From the NCBI RefSeq assembly GCF_001411555.2, contig NC_049906.1, forward strand, positions 748,781 through 812,780: DNA of 64,000 nt, in the 5' to 3' direction. Source of the DNA: Juglans regia. Its lineage: Eukaryota > Streptophyta > Magnoliopsida > Fagales > Juglandaceae. Under the pieces are notes generated by a model. That model saw nothing but the letters and a program-made list of their open reading frames with translations, had not been told where the DNA came from and searched no databases. The position numbers and the translations under genes were made by a program. Below are positions 25,626-36,865 of the stretch, piece by piece; position 1 is the stretch's first letter; the number at the start of each line of letters is the position of its first letter.

Positions 25626-27486
25626 GAAACACATGCCTCATTTTCATCATGTCTAGATCGAACCTCCGGTAGTAGTAGGAGTAGTATTAGCATTGATTTT
25701 AGGACCAAAACGTTCACGAGTTCAAAGATGAAACCAAGCAGGACGAAAAGTAACTGAGAGATCCAAAAATGAATGAAGTTGATATATGAAAGGAACATTC
25801 TTATTGCAGTCCCCATCGAGGACTGCATTGCAAGCTTAATGAAACGCAGTGTTTCATTATTAAATGAAACTCTGCGTTTCAATAGAGGGAAATTTGGTCT
25901 TCGAAAACCCACGATGAAACATCCCCCAGATGAAATTGAAATGCCCCCACGTATGAAATCGCCCCCCCTCGCCCCATCGCCGTCGCCCAAATATCTTTCT
26001 GTTGTTTGAAGCATGGTCAACCAAATGTCTTAGCTTTCAATATTTAGCTGTCGCGAATTATTTATCATGTTGGAATTATCTGTGCTATTAATGTTGCTCC
26101 TCTCACTGGAGGTTACCATGTCCAGGTATACATTGCTCCTGGTTTTACAACTAATGGTCTAATTTAAATCCAATTTTTCAAGTTTCATGAAGACGCATGC
26201 AGTCCATGTAAAAATAAGAGGTGTTAATGCTAGCCGCAGACCCTTCCTTTGCTAGTTGCCCAAGCTTGTTGATAACGGCTATAACTATGATGTTAACTAT
26301 CAAGAGCATTGAAAATAGCACTTAGTCTGGGTTTCCTTGAGTCTTGAGCCCTATGCTGTAGTTGCAATAGTAGTTGCAATATTTTGGGAATCAATAAAGT
26401 AATTCAGAGAAAACAACGATGCTGGAGGAGATTGAGTTGTAGGCTGCATGCGGCAGAGAAAACAAAAATTTGCAATTTGTTTTAGCTTTAGGTTGTAAAA
26501 GAAATAGGGATAATATAGTCAATTCAAGCCTATAAATGGGGAAAATTTGATCATTTCATACACTGCAATACAATCCTAAAAAAAAAAGGATTGTATATAG
26601 GCACTGCTCTATATGAAAACGCATATGCATGTACGAACGTGTGTACTATATATATTGGTCTCACCGACTCACTGAGTCACTGCTTTAAGTACGTTGATTC
26701 CCTTCGTTGTACAGTAACCGACTTGATCATCCGGATCGTCGGATTTTGGGTCTAAACCATTGATACAGTTCTTGACCCATGTTAATTTTGTGTTTTTTAT
26801 TTACTTTTTCTTTCAAATATAATCTACGAGTCCACCAATTAATTAAGGTATTGATATAATTACATATTTTTATCGTTATATATATTTTTATTGATGTCAT
26901 TATGCATGGCCACGTTATAATATCAATATTATAGCAATTAATGTATTATATATAATTGAAGTATATATATTTTTATCGTTATATATTTTTTATTGCTATC
27001 ATTATGGATTCCAAAAAGAATTTGGACCGATAAGTATTTTTTTTGAAACATGGACCGATAAGTTAAACTATAAGGAGATCAACGTCAGATGATATACCTT
27101 ATAACAAAATAATCTTTATAATATTACGTAGTATTATAAGTAGACGTCACGTAATCCCTTTGAAAAAGAGTGAATTTTATCATTAAAAAATTAAATTTTT
27201 TTTATGTGAGTCTCATATTTTATTTACTTTTTTTTAAATAATTACGCGACGGTTGCCCAATTCACTACTGTAAATATCTTTTTCTGGAAATTAAACAAGA
27301 AACAGAACTACTCATGGCGCCACGCATAAAAGATCAAAACTCCTCCTCAAAATTTTCTATTAATTAAACAGAAGCAATATTTCTGGATCAAAGACTTGAT
27401 AACAAGATTGAATGTACATTAAGACTCATGAATGGATCAAAGTTTCTGAAGTAATTAAAAGGGAGAAAAGAAAAAAAAGTGAGTGA
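25626..27486. other. spacer in unit copy 1 between copia remnant and RING-H2 gene
   Basis: No complete gene is supported. A near-perfect hairpin (arms 25841-25858 and 25863-25880) lies in a GAAACGCAG-type repeat. Short open pieces on the plus strand near 26053-26166 and 26330-26405, the second coding a hydrophobic stretch, might be remnants of a membrane-protein gene, but I cannot name it. From 26750 to 27420 the DNA is AT-rich and featureless. Confidence 0.45.
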
Positions 27487-28227
27487 TCAATCCACTTGGC
27501 GACGGCATGTTGGACATGTTTTCGACTTCTGCAGCCAGGGCAATATACAAGCACGATGATAAACATGTGAGCAATCCATGCGAAGAAGCTGATCTTTTGC
27601 CCCATTCGAAGATGCAAACTCCTCCAAACATATGCTGCACGTTCCCAACTCCTGATCGCTCTTGCTCGCAACAAAGCTCCCCTTCTCCATCAATCTGACG
27701 ATCGCACTTCTTGATGCGCCTCCATTGGGTGCCAAATCCCCATCATCATCATTAACGGTGGCTTCCCAAAACGAACCTATTTCGCTCAAGTACGTTATAG
27801 GAGTAGAGGGTCTGATGATCTCCTCGTGAAATATCTCGTGGAAGAAATTCAACTCGACCGTCATCAAATACCCCTTGAACCGGGAGGCTGCCTGATGCTG
27901 CAACGCGAATGACGAGATATTCTCGGCCACGGTCGCGCGGACTGGTGCGTTTTCGAAGTTGAGCCGTGAAGAGAGCTTGGAGTTAAGGTAGGCTCGGTGC
28001 CATTCCGGGCTTGAGACCACCTGGGGAGGAACTCGGATGAAAAGCGAAGGTATCATATGGTAGCTGTAGTTATCATTGATTGGGATGTAGACGCCGTTGG
28101 GGGTCCGCACGTGTTCTCGGCGACTACTGACGTAGCGAATTTCGAGGTTGCCCCAGCCGTTCACCTCTCTTGCCGTCATTTGCAGAGTCACACCAGAGGA
28201 TTCGGAAGCCACTGCTTGGGAAGCCAT
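27487..28227 (-). CDS. RING-H2 zinc-finger protein (putative E3 ubiquitin ligase), unit copy 1
   Basis: An intronless frame of 246 residues starting at ATG 28227 (MASQAVASES); there is no in-frame ATG further upstream. Residues 197-241 form a complete RING-H2 finger: C-x2-C-x16-C-x-H-x2-H-x2-C-x10-C-x2-C, with the Pro-Trp-Leu typical of E2-binding RINGs (ILPWL). The finger sits at the extreme C-terminus. The N-terminal 195 residues show no domain I recognise, no signal peptide and no membrane segment, so the protein is probably soluble. RING-H2 proteins usually transfer ubiquitin from an E2 to substrates; the target here is unknown. The frame is intact and identical to copy 2, unlike the broken paralogue in the same unit. 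Confidence 0.85.
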   Translation of the reverse strand: MASQAVASESSGVTLQMTAREVNGWGNLEIRYVSSRREHVRTPNGVYIPINDNYSYHMIPSLFIRVPPQVVSSPEWHRAYLNSKLSSRLNFENAPVRATVAENISSFALQHQAASRFKGYLMTVELNFFHEIFHEEIIRPSTPITYLSEIGSFWEATVNDDDGDLAPNGGASRSAIVRLMEKGSFVASKSDQELGTCSICLEEFASSNGAKDQLLRMDCSHVYHRACILPWLQKSKTCPTCRRQVD

Positions 28228-29488
28228 GGATTCGGTTCGTTCAATACCGGAAAAACGAGAACTCAAAGATCGAATGAAGGATCAGAGGCAATAATCTTTG
28301 CCGCCAAATGAAAAAAATGTATACGTACGTGAGAATTATGAGATCGGATCATCGCATATATATAGCATTAGAGCAACCGACTACTGCTAGGTTTCCTAAA
28401 CCTAATTGCTCTTGTTCGTGTATATCCATCCGACATGCAACGCGCGACCTCCCGCGCGCGGCTTCAATTTTTATTCATTCATTTATTTATTTTCCTTAAT
28501 GTATTATTATTAATTATGCAAACCAATAAATATAAATTATATAACTCATCTCTAATCTCTTGTAACCGAATAAAAGATAGAGAAATTGTTTACGATAATA
28601 ATTCCATGAGTAATAGTTTGTTAAAAAAGTAATTTTTTCTATATTTTATATTTTATATTTTATAGTAATGTTAGATGCAATTTTAAAATATGCAAGTTTC
28701 AACTCTTTTTTATTTATCCACTGTTTTCAAAAGGAATGCGTAGATCTTGCACAGCCCAAGACTGCAGATTATAATATTTATTTATATTTTTATGGTAGGA
28801 TCCACTGTTTTACAAAATGACTGTATGAGACTTGCATATATTTGATATATCCATTTTTTTTCAAATGGAGTGTAGAGAGCTTGCACAACCTATGATCACA
28901 AATATCATTTTTCTATAATTTTTAGAAAAATTCTACTTAGCAGGCCTATACTACTCATCTACTTTTATTTTTTATCTTTTTATTTTTACCTCAGCAAGTG
29001 TGTGGTATAAAGCTACTGAGTATAACAACTATACTTTTTACGGTGGGAACCACTATTTTGCAAAAAGATTGTGTAAAATTTGTATATTTAAAACTTGTAC
29101 AAATCATTACTTACACATATGTGCTCATGCTCGCGTAATATTTTTTGTCTCTATATTTCTTTATTTTAGTAAATATTATCACCAATTATCCCTTGATATA
29201 ATTCTTTTTCAAATTAAAGCAATATTCTAAGATTATCCCTTTTAGTTTAAAGGGATAAAATACTCTAGGATTGAAAGTTTTAGATGGCTCTAAATTATAC
29301 CGATTACCAAACTCACAACGTACATTTTGCTTTCTGTACGTACGTATTTGTAACGATGACTCAAAATTTCCCTCAATAAGATACAAAATTGAATTTTGAG
29401 TTTTAATATTTACTGTCTCTGATATAAATAAGTTTATTTATTCTAAATTAAGAGCAAAAATAATGAAAATCATATCCAAACCTCTTAG

Positions 29489-29687
29489 TCTTCATTTGCT
29501 TTTGTAGATGAGTTGAGATAAGTTGAGATTTAAATTAAAAAGTTGAATAAAATATTGTTAGAAGATATTTTTTAATATTATTTTTGTTTTGAAATTTGAA
29601 AAAGTTGAATTTATTTTATATTAGAAGTTGAAAAAATTGTAATGATTAGATGAAATAAGATGAGATTTTTTTGAAAATAAATGAGGT
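29489..29687. mobile_element. short MITE-like repeat, unit copy 1
   Basis: About 200 bases of GATGAGTTGAGATAAGTTGAGAT and GTAATGATTAGATGAAATAAG words, bounded by CTTCATTTG and AAATGAGG, weak inverted ends. It resembles an inverted, shortened form of the repeat at 22240-22645. Non-coding. Confidence 0.5.
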
Positions 29688-29866
29688 TTTAGTGGTTCTT
29701 CAACAGTAAGGAAGAAGATATAATATTAAAAGAAAAATGAAAAACTACAGAAAAAAAAGAAAAGAAAAGAAAAGGAGGTGGAGCCTAAACGCACAGCTTA
29801 GGAAATTACAGAGACGCTCCTTTGTAGATGCCCACAGAATCTGAACGCCCTCTGCTCCTTCTCCCA

Positions 29867-30000
29867 TATATAAAATGAAGTCCACTTTCTTAGATCCCTC
29901 ATTACAGCCTCCCATGAATCAACACCAACTCTATCATCACGGCACTGTATTGAACATACACCACCACACAGACTGACATACCGAGAGAGGAAGAGGTGTG
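29867..30000 (+). promoter_or_regulatory. promoter and leader-like segment of an unidentified gene, unit copy 1
   Basis: A good TATA box (TATATAAAAT, 29867-29876) is followed by a C- and A-rich stretch without long frames, typical of a plant 5' UTR, with a 20-codon ORF from about 29913. A possible splice donor (GAAGAG|GTGTGT) lies near 29995. No downstream coding exon can be recognised, and the copia element interrupts the DNA at 30368. It may be the start of a host gene or non-coding RNA. In copies 2 and 3 the TATA box has a T-to-C change. Confidence 0.35.
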
Positions 30001-30367
30001 TTGCTCATATCTCAATTAGTTCCTTCACGTTTCACTCTTCTTAAGCACTTTATAGCTTCCTTCCCATTGTATGATTCAGAACCTTTTGCAAATTCTTTCA
30101 GCTCATACATATTAATCTTTGCCCCGATCCTATGCAATCATCCGCTCCCTTATTCATTTAATTGACTTTTTTCGGGTATTCATATATTTGAGTTATGGAT
30201 GTAACTTTCAATAATTTTGTCATTCGAAGTTCTTGTCTTTTTTCTTCAATAGCAAAAAATTTCTGGAAAATACTTATTTCTTAATGTGGGTTTCTGTTCT
30301 TTTTTAATTTTGGAGTGCTGGGAGCAAGATAATTGTTTGTTCCTGTGAGGTTCTTAGGCTATGGGTT

Positions 30368-31025
30368 TGTTAAGAGATGGCTTGAATTCAGACGGAACAG
30401 TGCAATGTCGTATGTTCGCTCGAGCGGAGGTTCACTCAGTTAGAGCGAAATCAGACAGAGAGCTTCGCTCGACATTCGCTCGACATCCAGCTCGAGCGAA
30501 ATCAGACAGAGAGCTTCGCTCGACATTCGCTCCAGCTCGAGTGAATTCGGGCAGAGAGCTTTGCTCGACACTCGCTCGACATTTAGCTCGAGCAATATCC
30601 AAATCAGAGAGCTTCGCTCGACATCGCTCATCTGTTGGCTTGAGCGAAATGTACAAAACCTACGCTCGCTCGAGCCAATGTTCACAGAAGTGAACATTCA
30701 CTGTTTCTATAAATACCTAACGGCGCCTCCTTTGTTTTTTAAGCTTCAAAAATCCTATTTTGTCTTGTTTTAGTGATTTCTTGAGAGAGAAGTTAGAGAG
30801 ATAGGGAGATAACTTCTTTGAGAAAGAAGTTTTGTATTATTCTTCTGTACTCCATCTTTGTTGATAGTGGAATCTCCGATACCGACCCCACCAGTGGAAG
30901 TAGACTCACTTTGAGCCGAACCACTTAAATCTTGGTGTTATTTCTGTGTGATTGTCAGCAATTTCTTTTGCTTATTTCCGCTACTATATTTCGAGTTAGT
31001 CTTAGATATACAGTTATTCCCAACA
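30368..31025 (+). repeat. 5' LTR, copia unit copy 1
   Basis: 658 bp. A degenerate minisatellite of about four units (45-51 bp each) occupies 30438-30650. Each unit combines AGCTCGAGCGAA with CAGAGAGCTTCGCTCGACA. A TATA-like CTATAAATACC lies near 30709. Confidence 0.85.
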
Positions 31026-31063
31026 AACTGGTATCAGAGCTTTGCTCAGTGTGATCCGGTGGG

Positions 31064-34000
31064 ATGGCTATGGCTAAGTTTGAAGTGGAGAAATTTGACG
31101 GTCAGAACAGTTTCAGTTTATGGCGCATCAAGATGAAGGCTTTACTGCGACAACAGAGCTTGTCAAAAGTATTAGAAGAGAAGGTATCTGATGATTCTCC
31201 GGCTCCTTCAAAAGAAGAAGAAGAAAATGTATATAGTACTATTCTTTTGTCACTATCTGATGGAGTTTTAAGGGAGGTTGCTGACGAGGAGACTGCAACT
31301 GGTCTTTGGTCTGCACTTGAGAATCTGTACATGAAGAGATCTCTCACCAACCGTTTGTATTTGAAACAACGGTTATACACTCTCAAAATGAAGGAAGGTA
31401 CTCTTATTTCTGAACACCTAGATGAATTTAATAAAATCATTATGGATCTGAGGAACATAGATATTAAGCTTGAAGAAGAAGATCAAGCGTTAATTATTTT
31501 GTGTTCATTACCCATATCTTTTGAGAACTTTGTGAATTCCATGTTGTATGGTAGAAATACAATTTCCTTGGTAGATGTAAAATCTACTTTGAATTCTAAG
31601 GAATTGAGGAATAAATTGAGTGTGAAGAGCACTAATGAACAAGCTAGTGGCTTGTTTGTTAAGGGGTCCTCAAGCAGGGGTAGATCGAATGACAGGGGTT
31701 TAGAGAAGTGTAAGGGTAAATCCAGGGGCAGTTCACAGACAAAGTTTAGTAAGAAAAATGTCAAATGTCATTATTGCCATAAGTTTGGTCACTACAAAAA
31801 TGAGTGTCCAAAATTGAAAACTAAAGAGGATGGCACTAGTTCCTCTAATGCCATTAGTGTTGCTGATGAAAGGTCTAACGACTCAGATATTGTTCTAGCA
31901 ATTAAGGACTCCAATAGTCGCTTTAGTGACAAGTGGGTCATGGACTCAGCTTGCACTTTTCGTATGTGTCCCAAGAGGGACTAGTTCACTAACTATGAAT
32001 CAGTCAACGGAGGTTCCGTTCTGTTAGGGAATGATATGGCTTGTAAAATTGCTGGGATTGGTTCAGTCAGGATAAAGATGTTTGATGGAATTGTCCGGAC
32101 ATTGTCTAATATTCGACACATTCCAGAGTTGAAAAAGAATCTTATTTCTTTGGGTACTCTTGATTCTTTGGATATCAAGTACACTGGTGAAGGTGGAGCT
32201 ATCAGAGTCAGTAAGGGCTCCATGGTTGTGATGAAAGGAGATAAGACAAATGGTTTTTATTTCCTTCAGGGCTCTACAGTGACAGGTGCAGCTGCAGTGT
32301 CTGTTTCAGATGATCCAGATTCAGATGTCACCCGTTTGTGGCATATGCGTTTGGGTCATATGAGTGACAAGGGGATGTCCATTCTGAGTAAGCAAGGTTT
32401 GTTATGTGACCAGAAGATAGGGAAAATGGATTTTTGTGAACATTGTGTGTTTGGAAAACAGTGCAGGGTTCAGTTTTCTACAGGGGTTCACAGAACCAAA
32501 AGTTCTGTGGACTATATTCATTATGATATTTGGGGTCCATCTTCCGTTCCATCAAAAGGTGGAGCTCAGTATTTGCTTACGTTCATTGATGATTTCTCAC
32601 GGAAAGTTTGGGTTTATTTTCTGAAGCAGAAAAGCGATGTATTTGTTAACTTCAAACAGTGGAAAGCTTTGATTGAAAATCAGACGGGCAAGAAAATCAA
32701 GCGACTTCGCACTGACAATGGTATGGAGTTTTGCGGAGGTGAGTTTGATGAATTCTGCAGAAATGAAGGTATTGCCAGACATCGTACAGTTAGACATACT
32801 CCACAGCAAAATGGGGTAGCTAAACGGATGAACAGGACTCTCTTGGAGAGAGCCCGCAGTATGCTTTCTAATGCAGGCTTGTCTAAGGATTTCTGGGCTG
32901 AAGCAATCAACACAGCCTGCTTCTTGGTCAATCGTTCTCCAGCCACAGCGATTGGTTTGAAGACTCCGAATGAGGCATGGTCTGATACTCCTGCTGATTA
33001 TTCAAATTTGAAAATTTTTGGTTGTCCTGCATATTTCCATGTTAATGATGGAAAACTTGAGCCAAGGGCAAAGAAAGGCATATTCAATGCGTATGCCAGT
33101 GGGGTGAAGGGATTCAGGTTGTGGTGTACTGATCCTAAATCGCCCAGGTTTGTGATCAGTAGGGATGTCGTATTTGATGAAAAATCCATGCTTAGTCCGA
33201 GAAAGGAGATTACTGTGTCTACAGGTAAAGAACAAGATATTGGAAAGCAGGTAGAGTTTCAGGTGGAAGCACCACAAGGGCTGCCCAGTGGCGCCCAAGA
33301 TCATGCTACTGCAGATGAGCATGACTCTGATTCGAGTAGCGGCGCACAGGGTGAACAAGACTACAATATAGCGACTGGTAGACAGAGGAGGCAGATTAGA
33401 CCACCTCAGAGATATGCTCATGCAGATATGGTGATGTATGCTCTTACTACGGCAGAGAATATTGTTGGTCAGGAGCCTTCCAGTTATTCAGAAGCTGTCA
33501 AGAGCGAAGAATCTGCACAGTGGTGCGTAGCTATGATTGAAGAGATTGAGTCTCTTCACAAAAACCAAACATGAGATTTGGTTTTGTTGCCAAAGAAGGT
33601 GAAGACTGTTGCCTGCAACTGGGTCTTCAAAAGAAAAGAGGGAATCCAGGGTGACACAGATGCAAGATATAAGGCACGCTTAGTTGCTAAGGGCTTCAGT
33701 CAGAGAGAAGGCATCGACTTCAATGAAGTCTTCTCTCCAGTTGTGAAACACAGTTCGGTCAGAGTGCTACTTGCTATAGTAGCATTGTATGACCTAGAGC
33801 TATAGTAACTTGATGTTAAAACAGCGTTCCTATATGGTGAGCTTGACGAGACCATTTATATGCATCAGCCAGAGGGGTTCATTGTTGAAAGTAAAGAAGA
33901 TCATGTGTGCAGATTGAAGAAATCATTACATGGTTTGAAGCAGTCTCCAAGGCAATGGTATAAACGTTTTGATTCATTTATGATTGATCATTGTTATTTG

Positions 34001-35042
34001 AGAAGTAACTATGATAGTTGTGTTTATCATAAGGAGTTATCTGATAAGTCTTTCATTTATTTGCTATTATATGTTGATGATATGCTTATTGCTGCTAGAG
34101 GCATATCTGTCATTGGTTTGTTAAAGACCCAACTCAGAAATGAGTTTGAAATGAAAGACTTAGGTGCTGCAAAGAAGATTTTGGGGATGGAAATCTTCAG
34201 AGATAGGAAAGCAGGAAAGTTGTACTTGTCCCAGGGAAAGTACATTGAGAAAGTGCTTCAGAGATTTGGAATGTTTGATTCTAAACCAGTAAGTACACCA
34301 CTTGCTACACACTTTCAGCTTTCAGCTTCCCTATCTCCCCAGACAGATGAGGAGGAACGGTTCATGGCTAGTGTTCCTTATTCCAGTGCAGTTGGCAGTA
34401 TAATGTATGCAATGGTTTGCACTCGTCCAGACATTTCATAGGTAGTGAGCGTAGTTAGCAGGTATATGGCTAATCCAGGTAAGACTCATTGGCAGGCTGT
34501 GAAATGGATACTCAGGTATTTGAGAGGAACTTTGAACTTTGGCTTAATATTTGATAGAGATGTTGATCTCAGTTTCAAAGTTACTGGTTTTGTTGATTCA
34601 GATTATGCTGGAGACTTAGATAAAAGAAGATCATTGACAGGTTATGTTTTCACTTTGTGTGGGTGCTATTAGTTGGAAAGCAACACTGCAATCCACTGTT
34701 GCTTTATAAACTACAGAGGCAGAGTACATGGCAGTAGCAGACGCTGTTAAGGAGGCCATTTGGTTGAAAGGCTTGATCAATGATTTGGGATTACAGCAAA
34801 ATGTGATTTCAGTATTCTGTGACAGTCAGAGTGCAATACATTTGACCAAAAATCAAATTTATCATGAGAGAACGAAGCACATTGATGTCAGGTATCATTT
34901 TCTCAGAGAGATTGTTACAGAGGGTGTTATACAGATTTTGAATATTGCTACTACTGAGAATCCAGCAGATATGATGACAAAGCCAGTTGCAGTATACAAG
35001 TTCAAACTCTGTTTGGACTTGATTGGTGTTCGCATTTTGTGA
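31064..35042 (+). pseudogene. copia gag-pol, unit copy 1
   Basis: Gag starts at ATG 31064 (MAMAKFEVEKFDGQNSFSLWRIKMKALL) and carries a CCHC knuckle (CHYCHKFGHYKNEC, about residues 237-250). Protease (WVMDSACTF) is followed by a TAG at 31982. Integrase has the zinc-binding HMRLGHMS...CEHC block and the DDE core (DIWGPSS, RLRTDNGMEF). RT carries [11 protein letters not shown] and YVDDMLIAA; RNase H ends with CDSQSAIHLTKN. Stops: TAG 31982, TGA 33572, TAG and TAA 33803-33808, TAG 34439. Two further lesions, a 2-base loss near 34664 and a TAA near 34707, are absent from copy 2. Confidence 0.9.
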
Positions 35043-35132
35043 TTCCCGTAAGGGATTTGGTGGTGGGGGTTGGTTTTGTGGTTAGAGGTTTTTTGTGTTG
35101 AAATTGGCAGAGTTCATGCCAAGGTGGAGATT

Positions 35133-35768
35133 TGTTAAGAGGTGGCTTCAATTCAGATGGAACAGTGCAATGTCGTATGTTCGCTCGAGCGGAGGTTAAC
35201 TCAGCTCGAGCGAAATCAGACAGAGAGCTTCGCTCGACATTCGCTCGACATCCAGCTCGAGCGAATTCAGGCAGAGAGCTTCGCTCGACACTCGCTCGAT
35301 ATTCAGCTCGAGCGATATCCAAGTCTGAGAGTTTCGCTCGACATCGCTCATCTGTTGGCTTGAGCGAAATGTACAAAACCTACGCTCGCTCGACACTCGC
35401 TCGAGACTTCGCTCGAGCCAATGTTCGCAGAAGTGAACATTCACTGTTTCTATAAATACCAAACGGCGCCTCCTTTGTTTTTTAGACTTCAGAAATCCTA
35501 GTTGGTCTTGTTTTAGTGATTTCTTGAGAGAGAAGTTAGAGAGATAGGGAGATAACTTCTTTGAGAAAGAAGTTTTGTATTATTCTTCTGTACTCCGTCT
35601 TTGTTGATAGTGGAATCTCCGATACCGACCCCACCAGTGGACGTACGCTCACTTTGAGCCGAACCACTTAAATCTTGGTGTTGTTTCTGTGTGATTGTCA
35701 GCAATTTCTTTTGCTTATTTCCGCTACTATACTTCGAGTTAGTCATAGATATACAGTTATTCCCAATA
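35133..35768 (+). repeat. 3' LTR, copia unit copy 1
   Basis: 636 bp. Differs from its own 5' LTR by substitutions and by one fewer minisatellite unit. Ends CCCAATA rather than CCCAACA. Confidence 0.85.
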
Positions 35769-35773
35769 GGGTT

Positions 35774-36246
35774 AGAGTGGGTATATACGATCCGCATAGA
35801 CATTACTTTGCGCGATTGAAAATAAAGCCTTTTTTTATTTTTTTTTATTTTATGTAGGTCGTTAATCGGATTCGGCTATATTTGTATGAGAATTATTGTT
35901 CTTGTTTAGGGCATACATACACCTTTTAGGAGCATGGCATACATGGCTGCTTTGAAGGATGGAAAGCTTTTTTCATTGAATAGAACACCTAGGACCAGTA
36001 TTGGCTTGGGGTAGTTCGTGGTTTTGCATGTGTGCCGAGGAAATAGCCTGTCCTACTTCTAACTGTCAAGATTGGGGACTTGGTAAAAATGTTTGTTGCA
36101 TCAAATGGCTTCTCCTTTCACTAGAAGTAAGGGATGGAGGCGCATGATTTTACATCAGTGATGTAAACAAAACACATCATATAAGCTCACATATTGTGGA
36201 AATATGCTTTGGAACTTTATCAACCATGTCTTCCTCTCTCTATGGT
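35774..36246. other. unit tail downstream of copia, copy 1
   Basis: Continues the host DNA interrupted by the copia element, from the second GGGTT to the next unit. No recognisable gene. A TTTTATGTAG acceptor-like site occurs near 35850, and a short open stretch with an ATG follows near 35935. Confidence 0.4.
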
Positions 36247-36482
36247 TATAGCCCCAAGTAATTGGGTTTAACGCCACTACTACATACTAGGTTGGAGGTG
36301 GGGTTTGAATCGACCGATTGAAAAGATGTCTCGAAAGTTGTCATGACAAGATATAACATAATATAAGAGAAAAGGGACAGAAGGTGAGGAGAGATGTCGA
36401 GAACTTGAGAGAGCAACGGTGGGAGGGGACGACTTATTAGGTAGCTAGTTGTATGTGCAGAGTTGGTAAAGAAACATCATCT

Positions 36483-36865
36483 TAGGCCTTATTTGAAAAT
36501 AAATCTTATTATATAATTTTAATATCATCTTATCTTATTTTATTTCATCTCATCTCATCTTCTTCTTACACATAATTCCAATATAAATATTTTTAAATTA
36601 ATCATTACAATTTTCTCAAACTTTTAAACAAAAAATACAAAACAATTCAAAATTTTCAAATCTCTAAACAAAAATAATATTTTAAAACTATATTCTAACG
36701 ATATTTTAACTTTATAATATTTTTTGTTCAACTTTTTCTCTCTCATTTCCCAAAAACTAAAAAATATATAGTACTCAACTCAAATTATCTCATTTTTATT
36801 TACAAACTATTTTACTATATTATTCATAAAATTTCCATCTCATTTTGCTCCTCAAATAAGCCCTA
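36483..36865. mobile_element. MITE-like repeat, unit copy 2
   Basis: Counterpart of 22240-22645 with the same TIRs. It lacks about 23 bases lying between short AATCATTAC direct repeats in copy 1, a deletion shared with copy 3. Confidence 0.65.

Larger units (their letters stand above)
28228..30367. other. spacer in unit copy 1 between RING-H2 gene and copia element
   Basis: Just upstream of the RING-H2 start there should be its promoter on the minus strand; no clear TATA box was found. The rest is AT-rich, with a MITE-like repeat (29489-29687) and a plus-strand TATA box and leader-like segment (29867-30000). No coding gene is supported. Confidence 0.5.
30368..35768 (+). mobile_element. Tork/Tnt1-like copia retrotransposon, unit copy 1
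   Basis: Complete in outline: 5' LTR 30368-31025, primer site TGGTATCAGAGC at 31029, gag-pol 31064-35042, polypurine AAGGTGGAGATT, 3' LTR 35133-35768. The 5-bp target duplication GGGTT is present on both sides (30363-30367 and 35769-35773). The 5.4-kb size fits the family. Stop codons in pol make it non-autonomous. Confidence 0.93.
22004..36246 (+). repeat. tandem segmental unit, copy 1 (about 14.2 kb)
   Basis: The unit begins at TATAGCCCCAAGTAATTGGG and ends just before the same words recur at 36247. It holds MITE, RING remnant, minus-strand copia remnant, RING-H2 gene, second MITE, promoter-like segment, copia element and a 473-bp tail. It is the most diverged copy: for example it keeps about 23 bases near 22366-22388 that copies 2 and 3 lack. 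Its left flank (gypsy LTR side) is unrelated to the left flank of copies 2 and 3, which marks the true array border. Confidence 0.92.

Noticed and set aside
26053..26405. Plus-strand open pieces GIICAINVAPLTGGYHVQVYIAPGF and LVWVSLSLEPYAVVAIVVAIFWESIK
   Set aside because: They look protein-like and may be remnants, but they are short, in unclear splice relation and match no family I can name.
28228..28266. N-terminal extension of the RING-H2 frame up to 28266
   Set aside because: It begins at TTG and has no in-frame ATG; the start at 28227 is the first ATG.
30438..30650. Regularly spaced repeats resembling a CRISPR array
   Set aside because: The units are degenerate, lack unique spacers, lie inside a plant LTR and have no cas genes nearby.
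30361..30697. Overlapping open frames on both strands with repeated ARAKSDRELRSTFARHPARA-like peptides
   Set aside because: They are produced by the LTR minisatellite, which is open in several frames at once; no independent gene.
31029..31040. TGGTATCAGAGC, similar to tRNA sequence
   Set aside because: This is the retrotransposon primer-binding site complementary to initiator-methionine tRNA, not a tRNA gene.
35930..36020. Short frame MAYMAALKDGKLFSLNRTPRTSIGLG after the copia element
   Set aside because: Too short, ends in a stop and no family is recognised; codon pattern is uninformative.
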